DNA from: Candidatus Methylomirabilota bacterium
GTDB taxonomy: Bacteria > Methylomirabilota > Methylomirabilia > Methylomirabilales > Methylomirabilaceae
Direction: 5' to 3'
DNA: 9,692 nucleotides
Assembly: GCA_003105305.1 (NCBI GenBank)
Contig: PQAQ01000168.1
Span: 5,467-15,158 of the forward strand
A model generated the notes under the pieces. That model was not told the DNA's origin and did not search any database. It saw only the letters and a program-made list of their open reading frames with translations. Below, in pieces: positions 1 to 6,131 of this stretch; the stretch's first letter is position 1; each line of letters opens with the position of its first letter. The translations under genes and the position numbers were made by a program.

Positions 1-110
1 TCCTCCCCCCAGGGGTACCAGTCTACGGGGTTGTGGGCGTGCTGCAACAGGTATGGGCTGGTCTCACGGATCAGCCGATTGGTATGCTGCGGTTGCGCGT
101 TCTGACTCAT
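1..110 (-). CDS. DUF255 / YyaL-like thioredoxin-domain protein, N-terminal fragment
   Basis: Reading the reverse strand from the ATG at 110-108 gives 36 codons that run off the left edge. The peptide contains [21 protein letters not shown], with the [16 protein letters not shown] signature that opens the thioredoxin-like domain of the DUF255 family (bacterial YyaL, relatives of vertebrate SPATA20). These are usually large soluble proteins of about 600-700 residues with a thioredoxin-fold front and a glycoside-hydrolase-like (alpha/alpha toroid) rear; the biochemical role is poorly defined. Only the first 36 residues are here, so an intact gene cannot be confirmed. No good Shine-Dalgarno is visible; a weak purine stretch lies about ten bases upstream. 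The gene is transcribed divergently from the hydrolase at 244. The short motif match is strong because it is nearly exact. Confidence 0.85.
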   Translation of the reverse strand, partial: MSQNAQPQHTNRLIRETSPYLLQHAHNPVDWYPWGE

Positions 111-144
111 GGTTGACGACTTTCTCGCGTTTTGCTCTCCCTTG

Positions 145-173
145 ACCTTAGCGGAGGGCCGAGGGGCTGTCAA
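145..173 (-). promoter_or_regulatory. Putative sigma70 promoter for the DUF255 gene
   Basis: On the reverse strand a perfect TTGACA (173-168) is followed after 17 bases by TAAGGT (150-145), which matches the -10 consensus at three of six positions. Transcription would start near 138, about 28 bases before the ATG at 110. The -35 and spacing are good and the -10 is weak. Confidence 0.45.
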
Positions 174-204
174 GCGGCCGCAACAACCGATGCACAGGGG
201 GCGA

Positions 205-233
205 TTGACAACTATCGCCTGCCCGCTTACAAT
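205..233 (+). promoter_or_regulatory. Strong sigma70 promoter for the alpha/beta-hydrolase
   Basis: A perfect TTGACA (205-210), an exact 17-base spacer and TACAAT (228-233, five of six) make a near-consensus housekeeping promoter. The expected start site, about seven bases past the -10, is near 240, only about four bases before the ATG at 244. This leaves no room for a Shine-Dalgarno and suggests a leaderless or nearly leaderless mRNA. It also argues against any start codon upstream of 244. Confidence 0.65.
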
Positions 234-243
234 TGCGTCTGTT

Positions 244-1038
244 ATGCCGAAGGTGCGGGTTGGTCAGATCGAGCTGTTTTACGAACAAGACGGCCAAGGC
301 GATCCGATCGTCTGGGTTCACGGCCTCAGTCTCGACCACTGGGTCTGGGGGCTCCAGACGCCCCTGTTCGCCCGACACTTCCGCTGCCTGGCGTTCGACA
401 ACCGCGACGCCGGTCAGAGCGATCGCTCGCCGGATTCCTACACGATTAAGACCCTGGCCGATGATGCCATCGGCCTCATGGATGCGCTTGCCATTGATCG
501 GGCCCATATCGTGGGCCTGTCGATGGGCGGGGCGATTGCCCAGGAGCTGGCGATCGCCCATCCTGCCAGGGTCAAACGCCTGGTTTTGGTCTCGACCTAC
601 ACCTCATCCGATCGACGCGGGGCCGACGTCTTACATTCGTTCGCGCTGATGCGGACCCGCTTCAGTCGGGAAGAGTATGCGCGGGCCACGATGCCTTGGG
701 TGTTCACGTATCATGACTATTTGACCTCGGGATTGGTGGAGTCTGTCACGACCCGGTTCCTGGAGGATCCCTACTTCCTTCCGGAGGAGGTCTATGCCCG
801 CCAGGTCGAGGCTGCGTTGAGCCACTTCAGTGAGGATCGCCTGGGCCGGATCACCGCGCCGACCCTGATCGTGAACGGCGATGAGGATCTCATGACCCCC
901 ATGCGTTTTGCCGGGACGCTCCACGAGCAGATTCCCGGCGCCAGGCTGGCCGTGATTCATGGGGGCGGACACGCCCTGATCCTCACCCACGCCGCAGAGT
1001 TTAACCGAGTTGTCCTGTCGTTCCTGCAGGAATCCTGA
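244..1038 (+). CDS. Alpha/beta-hydrolase fold protein (enol-lactonase/esterase-like)
   Basis: This 264-residue protein is a soluble alpha/beta-hydrolase, substrate unknown. Visible landmarks: an HGLS oxyanion-hole segment at residues 26-29, the nucleophile elbow GLSMGG with Ser93, a probable catalytic acid in NGDEDLMTP (Asp215), and the catalytic His243 in GGGHAL. Length and motif spacing fit the single-domain family that includes PcaD-type 3-oxoadipate enol-lactonases, RutD and various esterases; none of these can be chosen from the sequence. I chose ATG 244 over an in-frame ATG at 109 because the protein then starts at the usual first strand ([14 protein letters not shown]), because the upstream residues look like translated non-coding DNA, and because the promoter at 205-233 would lie inside the longer version. 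No signal peptide is seen, so it is cytoplasmic. A GNAT gene follows after 79 bases. Confidence 0.85.
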   Translation: MPKVRVGQIELFYEQDGQGDPIVWVHGLSLDHWVWGLQTPLFARHFRCLAFDNRDAGQSDRSPDSYTIKTLADDAIGLMDALAIDRAHIVGLSMGGAIAQELAIAHPARVKRLVLVSTYTSSDRRGADVLHSFALMRTRFSREEYARATMPWVFTYHDYLTSGLVESVTTRFLEDPYFLPEEVYARQVEAALSHFSEDRLGRITAPTLIVNGDEDLMTPMRFAGTLHEQIPGARLAVIHGGGHALILTHAAEFNRVVLSFLQES

Positions 1039-1117
1039 ACCCGTCCTTCCGCAACGACTCCCGCAACCTTGCGTCTCTCCGCGGTTGACCGGCATGGCAG
1101 AGCGATAAGGAGCGTGT

Positions 1118-1891
1118 GTGGACGCGCTGCTTCACAAGCGTCTCGATTTTTACGAGACCTACCTGGTCGAATACCATCGCGCCATGGGTTGCGTGGTGAC
1201 GGTTCTGCATCCGTTCGTACTTTTCAGGAACGATGAGATCGATGTGCCCTGGTATAACTATGCCGGCATCGTACCATGGAGCGACATGCCGGGACGCGCG
1301 CGTATCTGCGAGGTGATGGCTTACTACCGAGCACAAGGCTGCGCCCCGTTCTTCCGTTTTACGATTGAGACAGCGCCGGAGGGTTGCGCGGCGGCATTGC
1401 AGGCAGCGGGTTGTATGCTCGCATGCGAGAGGCACGTCATGTTTCAACGTGAGCCGATCGGGCCGCCCGTACCCGCGGGTGTCCGCCTGGGCGAGACGGG
1501 GCCTCATGACTTACAGGCTGCAGGGCGTATCCTGCGTATCAGCTTCGGCTCAGACGGGCCTGTGTCGCACGAGCCGGAGTTGCATGGTCGGTTGGTCGCG
1601 CGTATGCGTGCGGCGCGTGTGCGGCAGCTCGGGGCGTGGCTGGATGGACAGCTTGCCGCGGTGGTCCACATGCACACGCTCGGCGGTGTGGGGCGTATCA
1701 CCGGAATGGCTACCGCCCCGGCCTTCCGCGGGCGGGGTCTGGCCGGTCTGCTGACGGCGTACGCCGCGCGGTGCGCCCGCGATGACGGCGCCGTATTCGT
1801 TGCACTCGAGGTGGCCACGCCGGAAGCAGAGCGCGTCTACGCGCGTATCGGATTCAGCCGCGCGGCAGAGCGAGTCGGGTACAGCGCATAA
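1118..1891 (+). CDS. GNAT-family N-acetyltransferase
   Basis: This 257-residue protein carries a GNAT domain in its C-terminal half. The acetyl-CoA pyrophosphate-binding motif A is visible as MATAPAFRGRGLAGLL, with R204-G-R-G207-L-A209 fitting the R/Q-x-x-G-x-G/A rule, preceded by the expected beta-strand (GRITGM). The ending YARIGFSRAAERVGY is the usual GNAT closing element. Residues 1-110 have no motif I recognise and may be a degenerate second GNAT-like half, as in tandem GNAT proteins. The start is a GTG, supported by AAGGAG (about 1107-1112) at good spacing. The acceptor substrate (amino acid, peptide or antibiotic) cannot be inferred. It lies 79 bases after the hydrolase and may share its transcript. 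It is more GC-rich than the following operon and shows no functional link to it. Confidence 0.82.
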   Translation: MDALLHKRLDFYETYLVEYHRAMGCVVTVLHPFVLFRNDEIDVPWYNYAGIVPWSDMPGRARICEVMAYYRAQGCAPFFRFTIETAPEGCAAALQAAGCMLACERHVMFQREPIGPPVPAGVRLGETGPHDLQAAGRILRISFGSDGPVSHEPELHGRLVARMRAARVRQLGAWLDGQLAAVVHMHTLGGVGRITGMATAPAFRGRGLAGLLTAYAARCARDDGAVFVALEVATPEAERVYARIGFSRAAERVGYSA

Positions 1892-1938
1892 GGCCGAGCG
1901 AGCGCTTCCGGCCATTCGCCTGCGTGTAGATTTTTTCC

Positions 1939-1967
1939 TTGACACGGCATCGGTCAGCGGGTAGTCT
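1939..1967 (+). promoter_or_regulatory. Putative sigma70 promoter of the fur gene
   Basis: A perfect -35 TTGACA (1939-1944) is followed after 17 bases by TAGTCT (1962-1967), a weak -10 matching three of six positions. Transcription would begin near 1974, just ahead of the Fur box at 1981-1999, so bound Fur would block initiation or early elongation. The alternative -10-like GATAAT at 1987-1992 lies inside the Fur box but has no partner -35. Confidence 0.5.
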
Positions 1968-1980
1968 GTGGTCGTTTAGT

Positions 1981-1999
1981 GATATTGATAATCGTTTTC
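1981..1999 (+). promoter_or_regulatory. Fur box upstream of fur
   Basis: The sequence GATATTGATAATCGTTTTC matches the 19-base Fur consensus GATAATGATAATCATTATC at 16 of 19 positions (mismatches at box positions 5, 14 and 17). It lies 22 bases upstream of the fur ATG and just downstream of the putative promoter, the usual place for an autoregulatory operator. Holo-Fur (Fe2+ or Mn2+ bound) would repress here when iron is plentiful. Confidence 0.82.
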
Positions 2000-2021
2000 A
2001 CTGTCGTTAGGAACGATCACG

Positions 2022-2492
2022 ATGCAGGAAAAACTGCGCCAATTCCAACGGTACCTCGATAAGGCCGGACTGAAGGCGACCCGCCAACGCGAGCTGATCG
2101 CGCGGGCCTTCTTTGCTACGACGACGCACGTCAGCGCCGAAGGCCTCTATCGCCGGGTGGCGGGTCGGCACCCGCGCATCGGCCTTGTCACCGTCTATCG
2201 GACGCTGAAACTGCTAAAGGACGCCGGACTTGCTCACGAGCGACAGTTCGGCGAAGGGCGCGCTCTTTTCGAGCACGCCTCGAGCGAGCACCATCACGAT
2301 CATATTATTTGCACCGAGTGCGGCAAGATCACCGAGTTCGAAAATTACGAGATCGAGGCGCTGCAGGAGCAGATCGTCCGCCGGCTCGGATTCCTGATCC
2401 GGCACCACAAATTGGAACTGTACGGCCTCTGCCGGGAGTGCAGCGCGGCGACCGGCGCAGGCCAGGGGATACAGACGGCGGAGGCCGGCTGA
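2022..2492 (+). CDS. fur: Fur-family ferric uptake regulator
   Basis: This 156-residue protein is a metal-dependent DNA-binding repressor. The N-terminal winged helix (about residues 1-84) opens with the typical GLKATRQRELI and contains the recognition-helix segment VTVYRTLKLL (56-65), matching the family's TVYR signature. The C-terminal dimerisation and metal-binding domain has the His-rich HHHDH stretch (90-94) followed by Cys97-x-x-Cys100, and a second pair Cys137-x-x-Cys140 that would form the structural Zn site. These residues are also present in Zur and PerR. The iron assignment rests on the near-consensus Fur box in front of the gene and the iron-uptake genes behind it. ATG 2022 is supported by TAGGA about eight bases upstream. 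A 16-residue tail after the last Cys pair is probably disordered. The regulator is likely autoregulated and controls the operon starting at 2658. Confidence 0.93.
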   Translation: MQEKLRQFQRYLDKAGLKATRQRELIARAFFATTTHVSAEGLYRRVAGRHPRIGLVTVYRTLKLLKDAGLAHERQFGEGRALFEHASSEHHHDHIICTECGKITEFENYEIEALQEQIVRRLGFLIRHHKLELYGLCRECSAATGAGQGIQTAEAG

Positions 2493-2527
2493 GGCTCCGG
2501 AGAAACGGATTATTGTCCCATCCAACT

Positions 2528-2546
2528 GAAAATGAGTGTCTTTATC
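2528..2546 (+). promoter_or_regulatory. Second, weaker Fur-like box upstream of the AOX-FTR1 operon
   Basis: GAAAATGAGTGTCTTTATC matches the Fur consensus at 14 of 19 positions. The match is concentrated in the two outer arms: TGAAAATGA and TCTTTATCA are inverted repeats at seven of nine positions. A -10-like TATCAT (2543-2548, five of six) overlaps the right arm, although no convincing -35 is seen. It lies 111 bases before the AOX-like ATG. A promoter here would put the iron-uptake genes under Fur separately from fur. Confidence 0.5.
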
Positions 2547-2657
2547 ATGCTACGCTCCCGGGCCCGCAGCCGGGGTGTGGTCGCGACTGTTCCCATCAGT
2601 CAACCGCTGGGTTTTTAAACGGGCGAGATCCACGATCCTCCCGACGGAGGTTGTGCT

Positions 2658-3326
2658 ATGGCTTCGAGATTACAGAAATTAACTCCCGAACAGCGCTACG
2701 AGGCGCAGCGCGTGGCGCTGAGCTCTCCCAAGATGCACTACGGTCTTTTGGCCCGCCTTCTCTTCAAGACAATGGACCTCGTGTACGGTCGCCAGAAGAC
2801 GTTCAGCAAATTCAAGGTGCTGGAACTGATCGCTCGCATGCCGTATCAGTCGTGGGAGAACGTCGCTTACGTTGCCATTACCCATATGTTTGCGGATCGT
2901 CATTTTGCCTACCGGGTCTTCGACCGGGTCAGGGAGGCCCGCGAGGCTCAGGACAACGAGATGTGGCACCTGCTCATTCTGGAGGAACTCACCCACGATC
3001 GCGGAATCAAGGAAGGCTTTTTCCGTTATCGCATTCTGCCCCAGGTGATCGCTGCGGCGTACTACCATACCTGTTGGCTCCTGTACGTCCTCAAGCCATC
3101 CTGGAGTTATTCGTTGAACGCCCAATTTGAGGATCACGCCGAGCACGAGTATATGGAATTTGTCGCGGGAAATCCCCAACTGGAGCGGGAAGGATTTAAG
3201 AGCCTCTTTGAAGGCGAGTACGGTTCCTTTGAGAGCGTGGCGGACCTGTTTCGCCAGATTGCGTATGATGAGCGGATGCATAAGGAAGAAAGTCTGGAGG
3301 CGATCGCGGCTGCCCGATTTCAGTGA
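2658..3326 (+). CDS. Alternative oxidase (AOX) family diiron protein, putative quinol oxidase
   Basis: This 222-residue protein has the full AOX diiron set. Glu67 (WENV) sits in helix 1. NEMWH gives Glu101-x-x-His104 in helix 2. FEDHAEHEYMEF aligns with the plant LEEEAIHSYTEF and supplies Glu158 in helix 3. DERMH gives Glu205-x-x-His208 in helix 4. Tyr165 falls seven residues after Glu158, exactly where the essential AOX tyrosine falls after its helix-3 glutamate. Spacing between the ligands is close to plant AOX. AOX enzymes are monotopic inner-membrane proteins that oxidise quinol and reduce oxygen to water without pumping protons. The length fits short bacterial members. DMQ hydroxylase (Coq7) and PTOX are relatives, but the helix-3 motif favours AOX. 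A clear GGAGG (2646-2650) sets the start. It sits between fur and FTR1, suggesting iron-responsive expression, possibly as an iron-sparing oxidase. The family call is strong; quinol oxidase activity is inferred. Confidence 0.8.
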   Translation: MASRLQKLTPEQRYEAQRVALSSPKMHYGLLARLLFKTMDLVYGRQKTFSKFKVLELIARMPYQSWENVAYVAITHMFADRHFAYRVFDRVREAREAQDNEMWHLLILEELTHDRGIKEGFFRYRILPQVIAAAYYHTCWLLYVLKPSWSYSLNAQFEDHAEHEYMEFVAGNPQLEREGFKSLFEGEYGSFESVADLFRQIAYDERMHKEESLEAIAAARFQ

Positions 3327-3366
3327 ATGGTGACATGATGAAGCCGCCAGCGAGGGGAGACGAACG

Positions 3367-4245
3367 ATGATTGCCGGTATACTGATCACCTTTCGGGAAG
3401 GACTTGAGGCGTTCCTGATTATAGGAATCCTCCTGGGTTACCTGCGGAAGGCTGGTCACCCCGCCTGCAGCCGATATGTGTGGGCTGGCACGGTTGCGGG
3501 CGTGTTGTCAAGCATCGGGCTGGCGTGGGGTTTTCAGACGCTTGCGATGGAGTTCGAGGGCCCGCGGGCCGCATGGTTTGAGGCGGTCGCGTCTGCTATC
3601 GCCGTACCGATCCTCAGCTACATGGTGCTGTATATGCAGCGTCACGCGCGCGGCCTGAAGACGCACACCGAGGCCAGGGCAGCGCTGGCGGTGACGACCG
3701 GCCAGGTTGTGACGCTCGCCACCCTGGCCTTCATTACCGTCCTGCGGGAGGGATTGGAGACCGCAATCTTTCTCACTGCCCTCATGACCAGGGTATCGAG
3801 CGAGGGGTTGATGCCGGGTGCGTTTCTTGGTCTGGTGGCGTCGGCGGTGATCGCCTATGCGATCTTCGCTTCTACGGTTCGACTCGACCTTCGGCGCTTC
3901 TTCATTGTAACCAGCGTCCTGCTTATTTTTATCGCGGCCGGCCTGTGCGCGCATATCTTCATGGCGTTACACGAGATCGGTTTGCACCTTCTGGGGATGA
4001 CCGCCTGGAGCACCAAGTCGATCCTGGACAGCGACAGCCTTATAGGACGTCTCCTCCACGCCTTCATGGGGTACCACGATGAACCGACTGTGATAGAGGT
4101 GCTGGTCTACTTCGGGTATCTCGGCATCATGGGTTGGGCCTTCATGAGGGCGGTAAAAGCGTCGGCACCGCCCAAGTCGGCTCCGCCTAACGATGCTCGG
4201 AGCCCCATGGTGATCCACCCAGAGGATAGTAAAGAGCTTGTCTGA
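3367..4245 (+). CDS. FTR1-family high-affinity iron permease
   Basis: This 292-residue polytopic inner-membrane protein is an FTR1/EfeU-type iron permease. Both hallmark iron-binding motifs are present: REGLE at residues 10-14 in the first helix and REGLE at 127-131 in the fourth, each within a long hydrophobic segment. About seven membrane segments can be drawn, which is the family topology. A further conserved-looking MALHEIGLHLLG segment lies near residue 200. The C-terminal tail (from about 265) is Pro-rich, polar and probably cytoplasmic. FTR1 proteins import Fe3+ produced by an oxidase partner: Fet3 in fungi, FOX1 in green algae, EfeO/EfeB or FtrA/FtrB in bacteria. None of those bacterial partners is seen, but a multicopper oxidase lies downstream. 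GAGGGGAG (3352-3359) is the ribosome-binding site, and the 40-base gap to the AOX-like gene indicates a shared transcript. Confidence 0.93.
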   Translation: MIAGILITFREGLEAFLIIGILLGYLRKAGHPACSRYVWAGTVAGVLSSIGLAWGFQTLAMEFEGPRAAWFEAVASAIAVPILSYMVLYMQRHARGLKTHTEARAALAVTTGQVVTLATLAFITVLREGLETAIFLTALMTRVSSEGLMPGAFLGLVASAVIAYAIFASTVRLDLRRFFIVTSVLLIFIAAGLCAHIFMALHEIGLHLLGMTAWSTKSILDSDSLIGRLLHAFMGYHDEPTVIEVLVYFGYLGIMGWAFMRAVKASAPPKSAPPNDARSPMVIHPEDSKELV

Positions 4246-4253
4246 CGTAGAAT

Positions 4254-4310
4254 AAAAAAGAGAAGGCGATCCCACCGCCCCTTGCTTGGCGGCCGGTGCG
4301 GTGAGATCGC
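4254..4310 (-). terminator. Inverted repeat with T-run on the reverse strand
   Basis: GCGATCCCACCGC (4266-4278) pairs with GCGGTGAGATCGC (4298-4310) at 12 of 13 positions around a 19-base loop. On the reverse strand the stem is followed by CTTCTCTTTTTT, the form of an intrinsic terminator. On the + strand only an A-tract precedes the stem and no T-run follows. No reverse-strand gene ends here, so it may stop antisense transcription or act as an mRNA 3'-end stabiliser for FTR1. Confidence 0.4.
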
Positions 4311-4339
4311 CCACTGCCTCGGACGGCCATTTTGTCAAC

Positions 4340-4358
4340 GGGCCTCTCAGGGCCTTTT
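4340..4358 (+). terminator. Possible weak intrinsic terminator after FTR1
   Basis: GGGCCT (4340-4345) and AGGGCC (4349-4354) pair at five of six positions across a CTC loop and are followed directly by TTTT. The stem is short with an internal mismatch, and the loop is tight, so this is a candidate only. Confidence 0.3.
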
Positions 4359-4486
4359 GCGCGTCCGGCCTTCCTGGCGTTTTTATTTTAGCAACCTCCC
4401 TGGGGGAAGTCCAGTTTCGGTTCTTTCCAGTTGAAGCGACCGGGGTAGTCGTACCCCATGAGACCGGACCCGGAAAGGAGTAGGCT

Positions 4487-6055
4487 ATGAAGCGATGGCG
4501 AATCGTACTTGTTGCATTAGTGATAGGCATCGCCCCCGCGAGTCAGGCGGTCGGGGCGACGTTGGATGATCTGGAGAAACAACTTCAGGAACTTCAGAAG
4601 CAGATCAATCAGATGAAGCAGGAAAAAGCCCAGCAGGATCAAAAACTTCGGGACATGGAGGCCGCGCAAGTCGCGCAGAAGGAGGAGTTGACGCGGGAGA
4701 CGACCTCTCTGCGAGAGCAGACGAGACGTGTCTCTTCCGAGATGCTGGACCGGGTCCGAATCGGCGGGTACGGCTCCGTCCGGTTTGAGGCGAATAACCT
4801 GAAGGAGCAGCGCAACAGCTTCACCTACCGGCGTTTTGTCCTGACGGCCGATGCCAGGCCGGCCGACCCGATGCGGGTCTACATGGAACTTGAGTTTGAG
4901 CGCTTCAACCAGATTGAGATTGCGCGCGATCAGCAGGTGACGGCCGGTGGCCTGAGAGTTGTGCAGGAAAACGAAGGCGAAGGTGAAATCTCCTTCGAGC
5001 AGGCGTGGTTTCAATACGACCTGTATGACTGGCTGAAGTTCCGGGCCGGCCAAGTGCTGGTTCCCATTGGCCGCTTTAATATTGCCCATGATGATAATCG
5101 CTGGAACATTGCCCGTCGGTCACTTGTCGATCGCGGCGTCCCGGTCCTGCCGGTAAAAGCGGCTTGGCCGGAACTTGGCGCCGGTTTCCTGGGCGACATC
5201 TCGGTGGGACAATGGGGGAAGCTCGCCTATCAGGCCTATGTTGTCAATGGGGTGTCGCTAAACGGTAACATCGAACACGTGGCTCAGGCTCGTCCCGCAG
5301 ATACGCAAAAGCTGGCGCTGGAGGCTGAATTTTCGCCGTCACGCGGCAGCGCCAAACTGGATTCGAAAGACAGTAAGGCCTTCGCGACGCGCGTCGCGTG
5401 GAGTCCTCTGCCAGGTCAGGAGATCGCCGGCTCGTTTTATTATGGGCGGTATACGCCGCAGTTTCTGGAGAGTCAATCGCTCTACAGCTTCGCGATCGAT
5501 GGCTTGACCACCATTGGGCCGTTTGAGATCGAGGCTGAATATGTGAACACTCACTTTCGTAACGTCGGTCGAGTCGCCACAGATTTCTCGCGACTCGCCG
5601 TCGCAAAGGAAGCGGCCGTTGAGAGTGGAGAGCTCGAGGCCGAGGTCGAGTTTGAATTGGCCGGGCTCGCCAGGAATAAGCACGGATTCTGGGTCGAAGG
5701 GCGGTACCGGTTCTGGCCGGAGATCCTGACCAACACGGTCTTCGGAAAGTATTTCGAGAACCCGCAGCTTATCGCGCTCTTCCGCGGCGAGCAGGTCTGG
5801 CTGAACGGATTGGTTCAGGCGGTCGAATTCGACGTCGATGGACTGACAACGCTGAAGCAGGAGAATCGCCAGATCCATCGGTTGACGACCGGATTGGCCT
5901 ATAGACCGACACCGCTCGTCGTCTTTCAACTGGCGTACGAGTATACGAAGACAAATAACGGTCAGAGCTTAGCGGGTGTGACCAACTTCCTGCCGGCGCA
6001 GGCCGGCGAGGACCATGCCCACACTGCTCTGCTTGGCGTAGCCTTTGGATTCTAA
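4487..6055 (+). CDS. Outer-membrane porin with N-terminal coiled coil (phosphate-selective porin O/P-like)
   Basis: This 522-residue protein has a Sec signal peptide (positive MKRWR, hydrophobic core, likely cleavage near residue 24 after AVGA). A heptad-rich coiled coil follows (about 25-88, LDDLEKQLQELQKQINQMKQ). The rest is a long beta-barrel of alternating aromatic and polar strands, with RIGGYGSVRFEANN opening the barrel and the C-terminal LLGVAFGF ending in Phe, the BAM recognition signal. The coiled coil plus barrel layout is that of OprO/OprP-like porins. An Arg-rich stretch (FTYRRFVLTADARP, then DNRWNIARRSLVDRG) resembles the family, but anion selectivity cannot be read from it. The ribosome-binding site AAGGAG is six bases before ATG. 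It lies between FTR1 and the multicopper oxidase, so it may admit iron or iron chelates to the periplasm. That role is inferred from position. Confidence 0.85.
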   Translation: MKRWRIVLVALVIGIAPASQAVGATLDDLEKQLQELQKQINQMKQEKAQQDQKLRDMEAAQVAQKEELTRETTSLREQTRRVSSEMLDRVRIGGYGSVRFEANNLKEQRNSFTYRRFVLTADARPADPMRVYMELEFERFNQIEIARDQQVTAGGLRVVQENEGEGEISFEQAWFQYDLYDWLKFRAGQVLVPIGRFNIAHDDNRWNIARRSLVDRGVPVLPVKAAWPELGAGFLGDISVGQWGKLAYQAYVVNGVSLNGNIEHVAQARPADTQKLALEAEFSPSRGSAKLDSKDSKAFATRVAWSPLPGQEIAGSFYYGRYTPQFLESQSLYSFAIDGLTTIGPFEIEAEYVNTHFRNVGRVATDFSRLAVAKEAAVESGELEAEVEFELAGLARNKHGFWVEGRYRFWPEILTNTVFGKYFENPQLIALFRGEQVWLNGLVQAVEFDVDGLTTLKQENRQIHRLTTGLAYRPTPLVVFQLAYEYTKTNNGQSLAGVTNFLPAQAGEDHAHTALLGVAFGF

Positions 6056-6061
6056 GGGTAC

Positions 6062-6098
6062 GGGCCGGGGCCGCTTCCTCCTCGCGCCGCCCCGGCCC
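6062..6098 (+). repeat. Perfect 10-bp GC-only inverted repeat between porin and oxidase
   Basis: GGGCCGGGGC (6062-6071) and GCCCCGGCCC (6089-6098) are exact reverse complements around a 17-base loop. The stem starts seven bases past the porin stop and ends 33 bases before the oxidase ATG. It is followed by CCTTCACTCTGTT, not a clear T-run, so it looks more like an mRNA-stabilising or processing hairpin than a strong terminator. Confidence 0.6.
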
Positions 6099-6131
6099 CT
6101 TCACTCTGTTACGGGCGGAGAAAGGACAATT

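Larger units (their letters stand above)
4246..4486 (+). other. Structured intergenic region between FTR1 and porin
   Basis: This 241-base gap holds no gene I can support. It contains an A-tract (4254-4259), a large near-perfect inverted repeat (4266-4278 with 4298-4310), a nested GC-rich hairpin (4340-4354) followed by TTTT, flanking arms TCGGACG (4319-4325) and CGTCCGG (4362-4368), a T-rich stretch (4380-4389), and a 6-bp hairpin GGGGTA-GTCG-TACCCC (4442-4457) shortly before the porin ribosome-binding site AAGGAG (4475-4480). It may hold a terminator or attenuator that lowers or conditions expression of the downstream genes, or a separate promoter. No Fur box was found here. Confidence 0.5.

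Noticed and set aside
109..243. Upstream in-frame extension of the hydrolase from ATG 109
   Set aside because: It would overlap the start of the divergent DUF255 gene and include the strong promoter at 205-233; the extra 45 residues do not resemble the family.
1891..1937. Intrinsic terminator after the GNAT gene
   Set aside because: A GGCCG...CGGCC inverted repeat (about 1892-1913) and a T-run (1931-1936) are both present, but 17 bases separate them and the loop is long, so the canonical form is not met.
2309..3130. 273-codon + strand frame overlapping fur and the AOX-like gene
   Set aside because: It spans the end of fur, the intergenic Fur-like box and the AOX-like gene in another frame, with low-complexity Arg/Gly/Pro composition and no motif.
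4266..4325. Cobalamin or other metal riboswitch
   Set aside because: The region has GC-rich hairpins and a CCACTG-like string, but the conserved B12-box and core elements of known classes are not present.
4286..4483. 65-codon + strand frame in the FTR1-porin gap
   Set aside because: No ribosome-binding site, no recognisable motif, and it overlaps several inverted repeats; more likely untranslated structured DNA.
6045..6131. Upstream start of the multicopper oxidase at 6045
   Set aside because: It overlaps the porin end, reads through a GC hairpin, and would bury the export signal; ATG 6132 has a proper ribosome-binding site.
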